Part shown: positions 33,989 to 41,137 of the stretch, piece by piece
Layout of the letters: each line of letters opens with the position of its first letter
Numbering within the stretch: position 1 is the stretch's first letter
IMG/VR virus record: IMGVR_UViG_3300034198_025067
Span: 1-45,079 of that record
Strand: one strand, 5' to 3'
DNA: 45,079 bases
Source: a virus
The notes under the pieces: generated by a model
Databases searched by the model: none
What the model was told of the DNA's origin: nothing
The model's input: only the letters and a program-made list of their open reading frames with translations
Made by a program: the position numbers and the translations under genes

Positions 33989-34804
33989 TTATTTAATAAA
34001 TTCTTTTATCTCTTGAGCCGCGGCATAAAACATATTTAAAAATCTTTTCCAATTTTCAGGACTATATTTTTTAATTAAAGATAAAGTTTCTAAATAGTCT
34101 AAATCTTCATCAGAGTTTTTAATAAAATGTGTTAATTCAGGAAAATTCAAAATCATATGTTTTATTGGTTTTCCTACACCAACAGATAAATCACCACCAA
34201 ATGAGTCCGAAATAATATCTTTTGATAATGGGGTCAAAGGTTCATTTACCGCAAAATAATTTAAAATATTATCTAAAGAGTCATTCAGTGCCGTAATACT
34301 TTTAGGATTTGATAAACGTTTTCTCCTGTATTTAAACTCATTCATAATTCCTTCAATAAATTCATTTGAAAAAGCTCTAAACTCGGATTCATGTCCGTAA
34401 TAACTTTCATCATTTTCAGGGTCATATTTTTCCCAATAACTTTCAGTTGATTTAGTACTGAAATTTGGGTCTGTGGCGTGCATTATTTCATGATATAAAG
34501 TTTGATATAGATTTCTTTTACTACTAACCATAGTTGGATTTACAGTAATTATAAAATCATTAGGGTCCCAAGTCTCATTTTTAGAGTATAGTTCACCATA
34601 AGCGTCAAGATTAGGGTCTACAACTATTTCAACAAAACCTGGAGTACCATCCGCTACCATTATAGGAATTGTTGTTATAGGGGTTTTTTTCTTAAATGAT
34701 TTTCTTTTTTTAAAAACCATATCAACCACATTGTTTAAAACAGTTATAAATTCATCCGGTAACTTTACCCTTTTAGATTCTTTAAGTATATCAATTAATT
34801 TCAT
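33989..34804 (-). CDS. HExxH metallopeptidase-like protein with leader
   Basis: The 271-residue protein starts with a leader-type segment (MKLIDILKESKRVKL) and contains the zinc motif HEIMH (H105, E106, H109) in TLYHEIMHATDPN, with acidic candidates for the third ligand about 30 residues on (GHESEFRAFSNEF, E139/E141). This is the arrangement of a zincin protease. The C-terminal 120 residues are helical. It overlaps the stop of the upstream gene by one base. It might process virion or host proteins; the target is unknown. Confidence 0.7.
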   Translation of the reverse strand: MKLIDILKESKRVKLPDEFITVLNNVVDMVFKKRKSFKKKTPITTIPIMVADGTPGFVEIVVDPNLDAYGELYSKNETWDPNDFIITVNPTMVSSKRNLYQTLYHEIMHATDPNFSTKSTESYWEKYDPENDESYYGHESEFRAFSNEFIEGIMNEFKYRRKRLSNPKSITALNDSLDNILNYFAVNEPLTPLSKDIISDSFGGDLSVGVGKPIKHMILNFPELTHFIKNSDEDLDYLETLSLIKKYSPENWKRFLNMFYAAAQEIKEFIK

Positions 34805-35841
34805 TAAAAATTATCTTTAAAATAACTATTTATATTTTTGTCGATATCTCTGTAATTAGGGTAATCTGGTACATTAAAATCTAATTCATCCCATATTCCT
34901 GAACCCATACCGGATAATATCATCTGTCTATAACCACCCAAATAACTGAGAGTATCATCTGAAGACGTAGATTCATAATTTTCAATTAAAAATTTATAAA
35001 CATCCTCTTCAAGGTCTCTTATTTGAAGCTCGCTCCAGTATATCTCTTTCCCTTCATTATTTTTTCTTGATTTCCATTCCGGTTTACCAACAAAAAACGT
35101 ATCTAACTCATTCCAAACTAATTCATAAACTTCATTTGAATATGTATTATTATACGCATTCCAATGTATATTATATAATTCATTATTGATTTCTGGTAAA
35201 TAATTTTTTAATAACCATTTCATTGTGTTTGAATCAGAAACTAATTTACTAATCATATCCGCAGAAATTTGTATTTGTTCTCCATCACAAGATTCATATT
35301 CTTCACATAATTCCTCAAGGAAATCAGTTTCAACAGGAATTGATTCACCAACTAATTCACTTGAAACTTTATTAATAAACTCAATCATATTGTCCGTAGT
35401 TAATTCTTCAATGACATCTCTATAAACATCATCTGTGGTGTTATTGTAAGGTTCCCAAAAATCTCCATTTAAAACACTGTCTGCAATAGATGACGATGAC
35501 ACATTCCTGCGATAACTAGATTTAAAAAAACTACTCAAATCGGTTATATCATTACCAACGACATAATAATATTTACCATCTCTAAATTCAATATCATTAT
35601 TTATTATTGTTTTACATATATAATCATAATACTTCTTTGGATTTAGTTCTATTAATTTAAATAATATTTTATTCTCATGGTCATTAAATGAATTAGACAT
35701 AGGGTCAATGAGTTCAAGTAATCCATACCTATCAACAATATTTAAGAATAATTCAATATCATTGTTGAAAAATTGACCATACTCATCCCATGCATCGTCA
35801 TTAATGTTAGAAATAATTTTTTTTAAATTATCAATATTCAT
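34804..35841 (-). CDS. Acidic protein coupled to metallopeptidase, unknown
   Basis: The 345-residue protein is acidic and helical (NIDNLKKIISNINDDAWDEY), with repeated Tyr/Asn-rich stretches such as LYNIHWNAYNNTYSNEVY. No family recognised. Stop and next start overlap by one base, so it is translated with the HExxH protein and could be its partner or inhibitor. A TATTTATA octamer lies three bases from its start in the matching orientation. Confidence 0.6.
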   Translation of the reverse strand: MNIDNLKKIISNINDDAWDEYGQFFNNDIELFLNIVDRYGLLELIDPMSNSFNDHENKILFKLIELNPKKYYDYICKTIINNDIEFRDGKYYYVVGNDITDLSSFFKSSYRRNVSSSSIADSVLNGDFWEPYNNTTDDVYRDVIEELTTDNMIEFINKVSSELVGESIPVETDFLEELCEEYESCDGEQIQISADMISKLVSDSNTMKWLLKNYLPEINNELYNIHWNAYNNTYSNEVYELVWNELDTFFVGKPEWKSRKNNEGKEIYWSELQIRDLEEDVYKFLIENYESTSSDDTLSYLGGYRQMILSGMGSGIWDELDFNVPDYPNYRDIDKNINSYFKDNF

Positions 35842-35844
35842 ACT

Positions 35845-35852
35845 TATAAATA
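35845..35852 (-). promoter_or_regulatory. TATTTATA motif before 35841 gene
   Basis: Read on the minus strand, TATTTATA ends three bases before the start codon at 35841. At this distance it would give an almost leaderless transcript if it is a promoter. Confidence 0.3.
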
Positions 35853-35856
35853 TAAA

Positions 35857-35881
35857 AAAAGGGGAAAAAAATTCCCCTTTT
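35857..35881. terminator. Intrinsic terminator after 51-residue gene
   Basis: A 10-bp stem with a GGGG/CCCC core and A5 loop; on the minus strand it continues into a T-run. It separates the small Cys-rich gene from the coupled pair downstream. Confidence 0.8.
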
Positions 35882-35903
35882 AGTTTTTATGAAAATAATA
35901 AAA

Positions 35904-36059
35904 TTATTTTCCTGCTCCTTTGTTAGAAGTGTAATACTTCTCAACAGTCTTTTTTATCGCCTCTTGAACAGACTGAGCTTTATTGTTTGAAGGTGCAGCC
36001 GACACTTGTTGTGCTGGTTGAGGAGAAGCCGCTCCTTTGTTTTTACATCCACATCCCAT
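35904..36059 (-). CDS. 51-residue Cys-rich small protein
   Basis: A 51-codon frame beginning MGCGCKNKGAASPQPAQQ, with a Pro/Gln/Ala linker and a conserved-looking helix VQEAIKKTVEKYYTS near the end. Two Cys within the first five residues could bind metal or form a disulfide; MGC also resembles an N-terminal modification site, though bacteria lack the usual enzymes. It is bounded by a terminator downstream and a TATTTATA motif 35 bases upstream, which supports a real, independently expressed gene. Confidence 0.7.
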   Translation of the reverse strand: MGCGCKNKGAASPQPAQQVSAAPSNNKAQSVQEAIKKTVEKYYTSNKGAGK

Positions 36060-36094
36060 ATTATTTATCTTTTTAAATTAAGTTTATTTTTTAA

Positions 36095-36102
36095 TATAAA
36101 TA
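36095..36102 (-). promoter_or_regulatory. TATTTATA motif before 51-residue gene
   Basis: On the minus strand TATTTATA ends 35 bases before the ATG at 36059. Confidence 0.33.
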
Positions 36103-36128
36103 TCTGCGAATATTGTTTTTTGTAAATA

Positions 36129-36136
36129 TATTTATA
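36129..36136 (+). promoter_or_regulatory. TATTTATA motif before 36143 gene
   Basis: TATTTATA ends six bases before the ATG at 36143. With the motif at 36095 it forms a divergent pair in an 83-base gap. Confidence 0.33.
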
Positions 36137-36142
36137 TCATAT

Positions 36143-37498
36143 ATGTTTAAAAATAAGAAAATAGTTTTAATAGAACAAGATGATGAGTGGGTAAAAATAT
36201 CACCCGAAGAGTATCTTGAAATAATGAAATTCGCGTCATATAATGCGACCGGTGTTAAAAACTTACCAAAATTTAGAAATAAGAAAATTTGGATTACAGG
36301 TAATTTAACTTTAAGGGGTTTACCTATTGATAGTTTAGACGGTGTTGAATATGTCGAAGGTAATTTAGATATCACATCTACTAACATTAAAGATATTTCA
36401 AAAATTAATGTAAAGGGAAGTATAAGTGATTGGAATAGTGGAGTTTCAAGAATCAGAGAAAAAAGAATCAGAGATAAAAAAATAGCGGAATCTAATGAAA
36501 GAAGAGAAGAGGGAGAATGGGATTTAGATAATCCTAATATTGATGAGATAGGGTTAAAAGCGAACACATTAATACAACAATTGGGGTATCAAGGAGAAGA
36601 TGTCAGAAGTGAAGAAGATAATCAGAAATTATTGGAACTTAAGGCTCAATTGGATAATTTATTAGAAAGAGAAAAAGAAGTGGAAGAAAGAGGGGGCGAT
36701 ATGACAGACATTTATAGCGATATAGAAACTATAGAAGAACAAATTGAAGAAATTAACGATAAAATTGATGTTTACTGTTTAGTACCGGATGGTACACATT
36801 ATGATATGACACAATTTATTATAATTTGTTCTGGTGATTTAAATGATAGGGAATATGCGGTTGGAACCGATGATGAAGCTCACGATTCTTGTGTTGACCG
36901 AATTAAAGATATGATTAGTGAAGGGGTCCAACATTATTTTAGAGAAGATTTGTTAGAATATCATATTGATGAAGAAGCGGTTTTGGATTATTTTAGAGAC
37001 TTTTATGAAAATGATATATGGGAAAATCCTGATGTTTATTTTTCAGATGATGACTACGAATTATCTGACGAACAAGAGAAACAGATAGAGCTTTTACAAT
37101 CTAAAATAGAAGAACTAGAAAAAAGACAAAATAACTTAGAACATGAAATCGAAGAACCTAGTGAGTATTCTGATGCGTACGATAAAGTACAAGAAGAGAT
37201 AGATAGATTAGAAGAAGAGATAGAAGAAATTACTCCTGATACAGACGAACCGACTCAGGATATGATAGATGATAAGGTTGAAGATATGATTCGCGGTGTT
37301 AAAAGAGATATTGTTGGACATATGAAAGATTTTGGAATGGAAATTAAATATTATTTAGACGAAGATTCTTTAATTGATGATATTATTAGCCAAGACGGGT
37401 ATGGAATGTTAAATTCTTATGATGGTGAATATGATGAACAAACCTTAGAATTACCTGATGGAACAAATACAAACTTTATTATTATGAGAGTTAGGTAA
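36143..37498 (+). CDS. Coiled-coil protein with LRR-like N-terminus
   Basis: The 451-residue protein (start ATG 36143; the upstream TTG at 36113 is poorer) opens with LRR-like repeats, KNLPKFRNKKIWITGNL, GLPIDSLDGVEYVEGNLDI and ISKINVKGSISDW. Two coiled coils follow (~165-210 and ~320-365, rich in IEELEKR and DRLEEEIEEI), and the domain between and after them is very acidic. No catalytic motif is seen. Probably a structural or scaffold protein; it has a TATTTATA motif upstream like other such genes. Confidence 0.6.
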   Translation: MFKNKKIVLIEQDDEWVKISPEEYLEIMKFASYNATGVKNLPKFRNKKIWITGNLTLRGLPIDSLDGVEYVEGNLDITSTNIKDISKINVKGSISDWNSGVSRIREKRIRDKKIAESNERREEGEWDLDNPNIDEIGLKANTLIQQLGYQGEDVRSEEDNQKLLELKAQLDNLLEREKEVEERGGDMTDIYSDIETIEEQIEEINDKIDVYCLVPDGTHYDMTQFIIICSGDLNDREYAVGTDDEAHDSCVDRIKDMISEGVQHYFREDLLEYHIDEEAVLDYFRDFYENDIWENPDVYFSDDDYELSDEQEKQIELLQSKIEELEKRQNNLEHEIEEPSEYSDAYDKVQEEIDRLEEEIEEITPDTDEPTQDMIDDKVEDMIRGVKRDIVGHMKDFGMEIKYYLDEDSLIDDIISQDGYGMLNSYDGEYDEQTLELPDGTNTNFIIMRVR

Positions 37499-37557
37499 GA
37501 CTAACTATTCAAAATCCGCTCATTTTATCTTATATTGTTTTTAATAGTTTTATTGAT

Positions 37558-38328
37558 ATGAGCGAAAACAAAAACAATCAGTTTATAATGGATACGGATT
37601 GGTTAACTAAAGAACCAATTGATTTTGAACATAAAAAATATGTTCTTTTAGGATATTTTAAAAAAGTAGACCAACTTTTAGACCAAAATAAATTATATCC
37701 TACTTTTATAGAACTTTCATTACATTTGGCAAGTTTACAAACTTTAATCAAAGAAGGATTAGTTTTATATACAGAAAAAAAGTTTTTAACTTGTGACGAT
37801 GAAGTCTTAGTTAGAGACCTTTTAGTTAAACCCATACCCCAATTTTCTAATGAAGAGAAAAATGAATTTGATAGAATTATTAAATTTTCATCAACTAAGT
37901 TTTTTGAGTATTTTAGCATAGTCAAATCTTATTGGAGTGTAATCTATGAAACGATATCAATCAATGTTAAAAAAAATAAGAAAAACATAAAAAATGATAT
38001 TGGGTTTTTAACTTATAACGATAAAAAAAATAGTAAAATTTATGTTTGGGAATACCAAATAAAGAAAATATTGCCAAATATAGAAGAGTATGATACTGAG
38101 GTTAAATTAATTTATGAAGGAGAGAAGAAAGGACTAACATTTAACCAAGTAATTGAAAACTTCTCAACTATTTCAGATACGGATAAATCTACATCACCTG
38201 TTTTTGAGGTTAAGGCCAGTAGTGAATATCCTTTGGATGAAACTTTATTACCTTTATTTAAAAGAAAACTTATGTCATATATTTTACAATCAGTCAGATT
38301 AGATTCTGTGAAAAAATATGACGCTTAG
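37558..38328 (+). CDS. Unknown conserved-type phage protein
   Basis: The 256-residue protein (NNQFIMDTDWLTKEPIDFEH) is alpha/beta and looks like a globular soluble protein, with conserved-looking blocks EFIELSLHLASLQTL-type near ~62-78 and WEYQIKKILPNIEEYDTEVK. No family I can name. The upstream 59-base gap contains TATATTG but no good -33 element. A TTTGACA sequence starts at its stop codon and may belong to the next unit's promoter. Confidence 0.6.
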   Translation: MSENKNNQFIMDTDWLTKEPIDFEHKKYVLLGYFKKVDQLLDQNKLYPTFIELSLHLASLQTLIKEGLVLYTEKKFLTCDDEVLVRDLLVKPIPQFSNEEKNEFDRIIKFSSTKFFEYFSIVKSYWSVIYETISINVKKNKKNIKNDIGFLTYNDKKNSKIYVWEYQIKKILPNIEEYDTEVKLIYEGEKKGLTFNQVIENFSTISDTDKSTSPVFEVKASSEYPLDETLLPLFKRKLMSYILQSVRLDSVKKYDA

Positions 38329-38360
38329 TTTGACAATAATAAAAAATGTAATTATTTTTA
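38329..38360 (+). promoter_or_regulatory. Possible host-type promoter of small-gene cluster
   Basis: TTTG at 38329-38332, 20 bases, TATTTTTA at 38353-38360; one mismatch in the -7 box. The ATG at 38368 is very close, so the leader would be minimal. Confidence 0.4.
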
Positions 38361-38367
38361 TAATAAG

Positions 38368-38559
38368 ATGGGATTTAATAAAAGATTTGTAGATTTTGAA
38401 AAAATAAAATCGTGTTTAAAAGATGACGGTAATTTAAAAAACCTATTTAAAGCAGACAATATTATTTTTTTAGATAATATTTCTTCAGAGGTTTTTGAAT
38501 GGTACTCTAAAGGAATTAGTGACAAAGAAATAAAAATCAAATTAAAGATTTATGAATAA
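38368..38559 (+). CDS. Small unknown protein
   Basis: A 63-residue protein (MGFNKRFVDFEKIKSCLKD) with a helical N-terminus and a segment VFEWYSKGISDKEIKIKLKI. It overlaps the next gene by eight bases and starts a run of six compact genes. No function visible. Confidence 0.5.
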   Translation: MGFNKRFVDFEKIKSCLKDDGNLKNLFKADNIIFLDNISSEVFEWYSKGISDKEIKIKLKIYE

Positions 38560-38758
38560 AGAACAAATTAACAAACTTCTTGCGAAGTTAAGAACACCTG
38601 TTCACATAGAATATATTGCAAAATACATTTTAGAATCTTCGATAGATGAGACTAAAAAAGAATTGAATATGTTATTAGAAGAAGGTGTTATTGAGGAGAG
38701 TAAGTATGCTAAAGAATACTACGTAATAAAAAATCAAAATGAAGATAGAGCAAGTTAA
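38552..38758 (+). CDS. Small winged-helix-like protein
   Basis: A 68-residue protein with helix-turn-helix-like spacing, LRTPVHIEYIAKYILES then ETKKELNMLLEEGVIEES and a short beta wing KEYYVIK. This is the typical layout of a minimal winged helix, so a small transcriptional regulator is possible. It overlaps both neighbours (8 and 20 bases). Confidence 0.5.
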   Translation: MNKEQINKLLAKLRTPVHIEYIAKYILESSIDETKKELNMLLEEGVIEESKYAKEYYVIKNQNEDRAS

Positions 38759-38963
38759 CCATCCATCTCATTATGGTGGAGAAGAAAACACATACGAGGT
38801 TGTAAAAGTTTGTGAGGCATGGGGATTAGACAAAGACGCTTATTTGTTTAATGTGGTTAAATACGTTGCGAGAGCGGGTAAAAAACATCCTGAAAAGGAA
38901 ATTGAAGATTTGAAAAAGGCCATTTGGTATCTTGAAAGAAAAATAATTAACTTAGAAAAATAA
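38739..38963 (+). CDS. DUF3310 protein
   Basis: The 74-residue protein matches DUF3310 from end to end: NHPSHYGG, YEVVKVCEAWGL, FNVVKYVARAGKKHPEKE and EDLKKAIWYLERKI. The family is common in phages and is sometimes described as a nucleotide-metabolism accessory; its biochemical role is not firmly known. It overlaps the preceding gene by 20 bases. Confidence 0.82.
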   Translation: MKIEQVNHPSHYGGEENTYEVVKVCEAWGLDKDAYLFNVVKYVARAGKKHPEKEIEDLKKAIWYLERKIINLEK

Positions 38964-38969
38964 TTTATT

Positions 38970-39134
38970 ATGAATATTTTTGAGGATTTTATAAAATTCT
39001 TTATAACAAAAACTAAGAAAAAACCTAAACCTATAATTGGTGGAAAAACAATAAAAGAAATTATCAAACACGAAGTTGATAAAAAACAAGAAAATATTGA
39101 AATAGAATACGAAAAAGAAATCGGAGAAAAATGA
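38970..39134 (+). CDS. 54-residue basic/acidic helical protein
   Basis: A 54-codon frame starting MNIFEDFIKFFITKTKKKPK and ending EYEKEIGEK. It fills the gap after DUF3310 exactly, beginning six bases after that stop and overlapping the next start by four bases (ATGA). The spacing is the best evidence that it is real; no function can be inferred. Confidence 0.6.
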   Translation: MNIFEDFIKFFITKTKKKPKPIIGGKTIKEIIKHEVDKKQENIEIEYEKEIGEK

Positions 39135-39424
39135 AAGTTGATATAGACAGTTACGCAGAAGGTGCGGTTTTATTAGATGGGTTAGAAAGTGCTATAATCG
39201 GTATCGTAGAAGAATTTGGAAATGGACCAAGGATACTATATTCAAAACCAAAAATACTGGAAATTCTTTGTGAAAGAGATTTAATGACAATGTCAGAAGC
39301 TGAAGAATTTTATGATTATAATATATTAGGGTTATACGCGGGAGAACAAAACGCGGTTTTCCTAGACCTTAAGATTATACCAAAATTAAGTGAAAACAAT
39401 AAATGGGAATTTGAATTAGATTAA
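39131..39424 (+). CDS. Conserved-type small phage protein
   Basis: The 97-residue protein contains LDGLESAIIGIVEEFGNG, ILYSKPKILEILCERDLMT and AEEFYDYNILGLYAGEQNAV, a pattern I associate with a widespread phage protein of unknown function. Start fixed by the ATGA overlap with the 54-residue gene; it stops one base before the next start. Confidence 0.68.
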   Translation: MKVDIDSYAEGAVLLDGLESAIIGIVEEFGNGPRILYSKPKILEILCERDLMTMSEAEEFYDYNILGLYAGEQNAVFLDLKIIPKLSENNKWEFELD

Positions 39425-39425
39425 A

Positions 39426-39842
39426 ATGAAAAAAATAATTTTAACACTATCCTTTGTACTCTTGTCAATATTATCATATTGCCAAAATGGATTAGGAACC
39501 TCGGTAAGAGACGTGAGACAACTATTGATTAATGATGGGTATATTAAAACTGAAGGGTATACCGATAAAGGAGTGTTTTACATTATCGGTCATGATAACA
39601 CTTCTTTAAGAATCTTTTATTTCAATTATAATAATGTTTGTGAGTTATATGTTTTTTCAATTAAAGGGGCGACTTATGATGATTACGAGAGAGGTTTGTT
39701 TGATAACAGTTATGTAAGGATGGGGAGTAAGTATTATTCGGAAGAATATGTTGCCGAGATTGTCTATGACAATGAATATAACATATACTTAACAAAAATT
39801 AATTTTAAAACAAAAAAGGACAACTATGGAAAAACTAATTAA
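39426..39842 (+). CDS. Small exported protein
   Basis: A 138-residue protein with a signal peptide (MKKIILTLSFVLLSILSYC; cleavage most likely just before QNGLGT; the Cys at 19 also gives a possible lipobox LSYC). The mature domain is alpha/beta with SVRDVRQLLINDGYIKTEGY. It overlaps the methylase gene by 17 bases. Second exported phage protein in the window; perhaps an envelope modifier. Confidence 0.62.
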   Translation: MKKIILTLSFVLLSILSYCQNGLGTSVRDVRQLLINDGYIKTEGYTDKGVFYIIGHDNTSLRIFYFNYNNVCELYVFSIKGATYDDYERGLFDNSYVRMGSKYYSEEYVAEIVYDNEYNIYLTKINFKTKKDNYGKTN

Positions 39843-40683
39843 TACCATTGTAAATGGAGATTCGTTAGAAGTTATGAAAACTATGCCAGAATCTTCAATA
39901 GATTTGATGGTAACTAGTCCAAGATATAATGTGGGGATTGACTACGACTCCTGTGACGATAAATCCTCAATGGAGGATTATTGGTCTTGGACAAAAGATT
40001 GGTTAACTGAAGTTTACCGATTATTAAAAGATGACGGTCGGGTTGCGATTAATATCCCATATGAAATTAATGTACAAGATAGAGGTGGTAGAGTTTTATT
40101 TATGGCGGAATTTTGGGCGGTTATGAAATCGGTTGGGTATAAATTTTTTGGGTTAGTTGATTTAAATGAAAACTCACCACATAGAAGTAAAACAACAGCA
40201 TGGGGAAGTTGGATGTCTCCTTCATCACCTTATATCTACAATCCAAAAGAATGTGTAATCCTTGCTTATAAGAAAAGCCCAAAGAAAATTGTTAAAGGAG
40301 AACCTCAATGGGTCGGTGTAATTGATGAAATTTTGCAAGAAGATGGAACAAAGAAAAAGAAAACTTTGTATGCTGAAGAAGATAAGAAAGAGTTTATGGA
40401 GTTAGTTTATGGGGAGTGGGACTATTTTGCAGACACAAAGCAAATGACCAAAGCCACATTCTCAATGGATATTCCGGCTAAGGCAATTAAAATTTTGAGT
40501 TACAAAAATGATATAGTGTTAGACCCATTTGCCGGCTCAGGAACAAGTTGTGTTGCGGCAGAAGTACTTGACCGAAGATGGATAGGTATTGAACTATCTG
40601 AAAGATACGCAGAAGTGGCCAGAAAAAGAGTCCAAGGGTTTGTAAATCAAAAACAACAATTAAAATTAGAAATGTCAGTATAA
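39826..40683 (+). CDS. DNA methyltransferase (N4/N6, beta-type order) with altered motif IV
   Basis: The 285-residue protein has the order catalytic motif then SAM motif: NGDSLEVMKTMP, LMVTSPRYNVGID (S31-P-R-Y34) and DPFAGSGTSCVAAEVL (~233), ending in WIGIELSERYAEVA. This is the layout of beta-class amino-methyltransferases. The catalytic motif is normally SPPY or DPPY; here the second Pro is Arg (AGA codon at 39922-39924). It may be a natural variant or an inactive enzyme. No cognate nuclease is adjacent. A terminator follows immediately. Confidence 0.85.
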   Translation: MEKLINTIVNGDSLEVMKTMPESSIDLMVTSPRYNVGIDYDSCDDKSSMEDYWSWTKDWLTEVYRLLKDDGRVAINIPYEINVQDRGGRVLFMAEFWAVMKSVGYKFFGLVDLNENSPHRSKTTAWGSWMSPSSPYIYNPKECVILAYKKSPKKIVKGEPQWVGVIDEILQEDGTKKKKTLYAEEDKKEFMELVYGEWDYFADTKQMTKATFSMDIPAKAIKILSYKNDIVLDPFAGSGTSCVAAEVLDRRWIGIELSERYAEVARKRVQGFVNQKQQLKLEMSV

Positions 40684-40711
40684 AAATGGGGGATAATTAT
40701 CCCCTTTTTTT
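40682..40711 (+). terminator. Intrinsic terminator after methylase
   Basis: GGGGAT/ATCCCC stem (40689-40694 with 40699-40704) with AATT loop, flanked by A-run and a T8 tail. Confidence 0.88.
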
Positions 40712-40720
40712 ATTTTACAA

Positions 40721-40728
40721 TATTTATA
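40721..40728 (+). promoter_or_regulatory. TATTTATA motif before 40745 gene
   Basis: TATTTATA ends 16 bases before the ATG at 40745, directly after a terminator, so a new transcript must start here. Confidence 0.42.
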
Positions 40729-40744
40729 ATAAAAAACTAATAAC

Positions 40745-41134
40745 ATGAAAAGAAAAGCAATAATTTCAGAACTTGAAAGAAATAATATTTTAGGTTTACA
40801 TGAATCCAAAAAAGTCAAAAAAATTAATATTCTTGAGCAAACCGAAAATGCTAATTTTAACAAAGCCATACAAAGTTTCTTAAATGAAAAAGGTATCACG
40901 GATGATAATAATCAAAAATTAGTTGTTGATGGTAGTATAGGTAATTACCCTGCTTCTAAATCCGCTCAAGCAATTGTCAAATACCAACAAAGTATTAATG
41001 CAGATGCTAACGGAGTTTGGGATGGGGATATTAGGAATCACATGCCTGAAAAAGACAAAGAATTATTTAAAGATAAAATTTCTGAACAAGGAGACCTTTA
41101 TGATAAATTCTTGCATTGGATAGGGATGGACTAA
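40745..41134 (+). CDS. Leader protein with peptidoglycan-binding-like domain
   Basis: The 129-residue protein starts with a leader, SELERNNILGLHES then INILEQ (residues ~7-32), followed by a domain resembling PG_binding_1: FNKAIQSFLNEKGI, VVDGSIGNYPASKSAQAIVKYQQ and DANGVWDGDIRNH. Such domains dock enzymes to cell wall. A second SEQ site (KISEQGD) comes near the C-terminus. It begins right after a terminator and a TATTTATA motif, and leads into the DHH gene three bases after its stop. Probably virion- or lysis-associated. Confidence 0.65.
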   Translation: MKRKAIISELERNNILGLHESKKVKKINILEQTENANFNKAIQSFLNEKGITDDNNQKLVVDGSIGNYPASKSAQAIVKYQQSINADANGVWDGDIRNHMPEKDKELFKDKISEQGDLYDKFLHWIGMD

Positions 41135-41137
41135 ATT

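Noticed and set aside
36091-36567. Minus-strand frame of 158 residues, hydrophobic
   Set aside because: Antisense to the N-terminus of the LRR-like/coiled-coil protein; low-complexity Leu/Ser/Ile run typical of shadows of AT-rich coding sequence.
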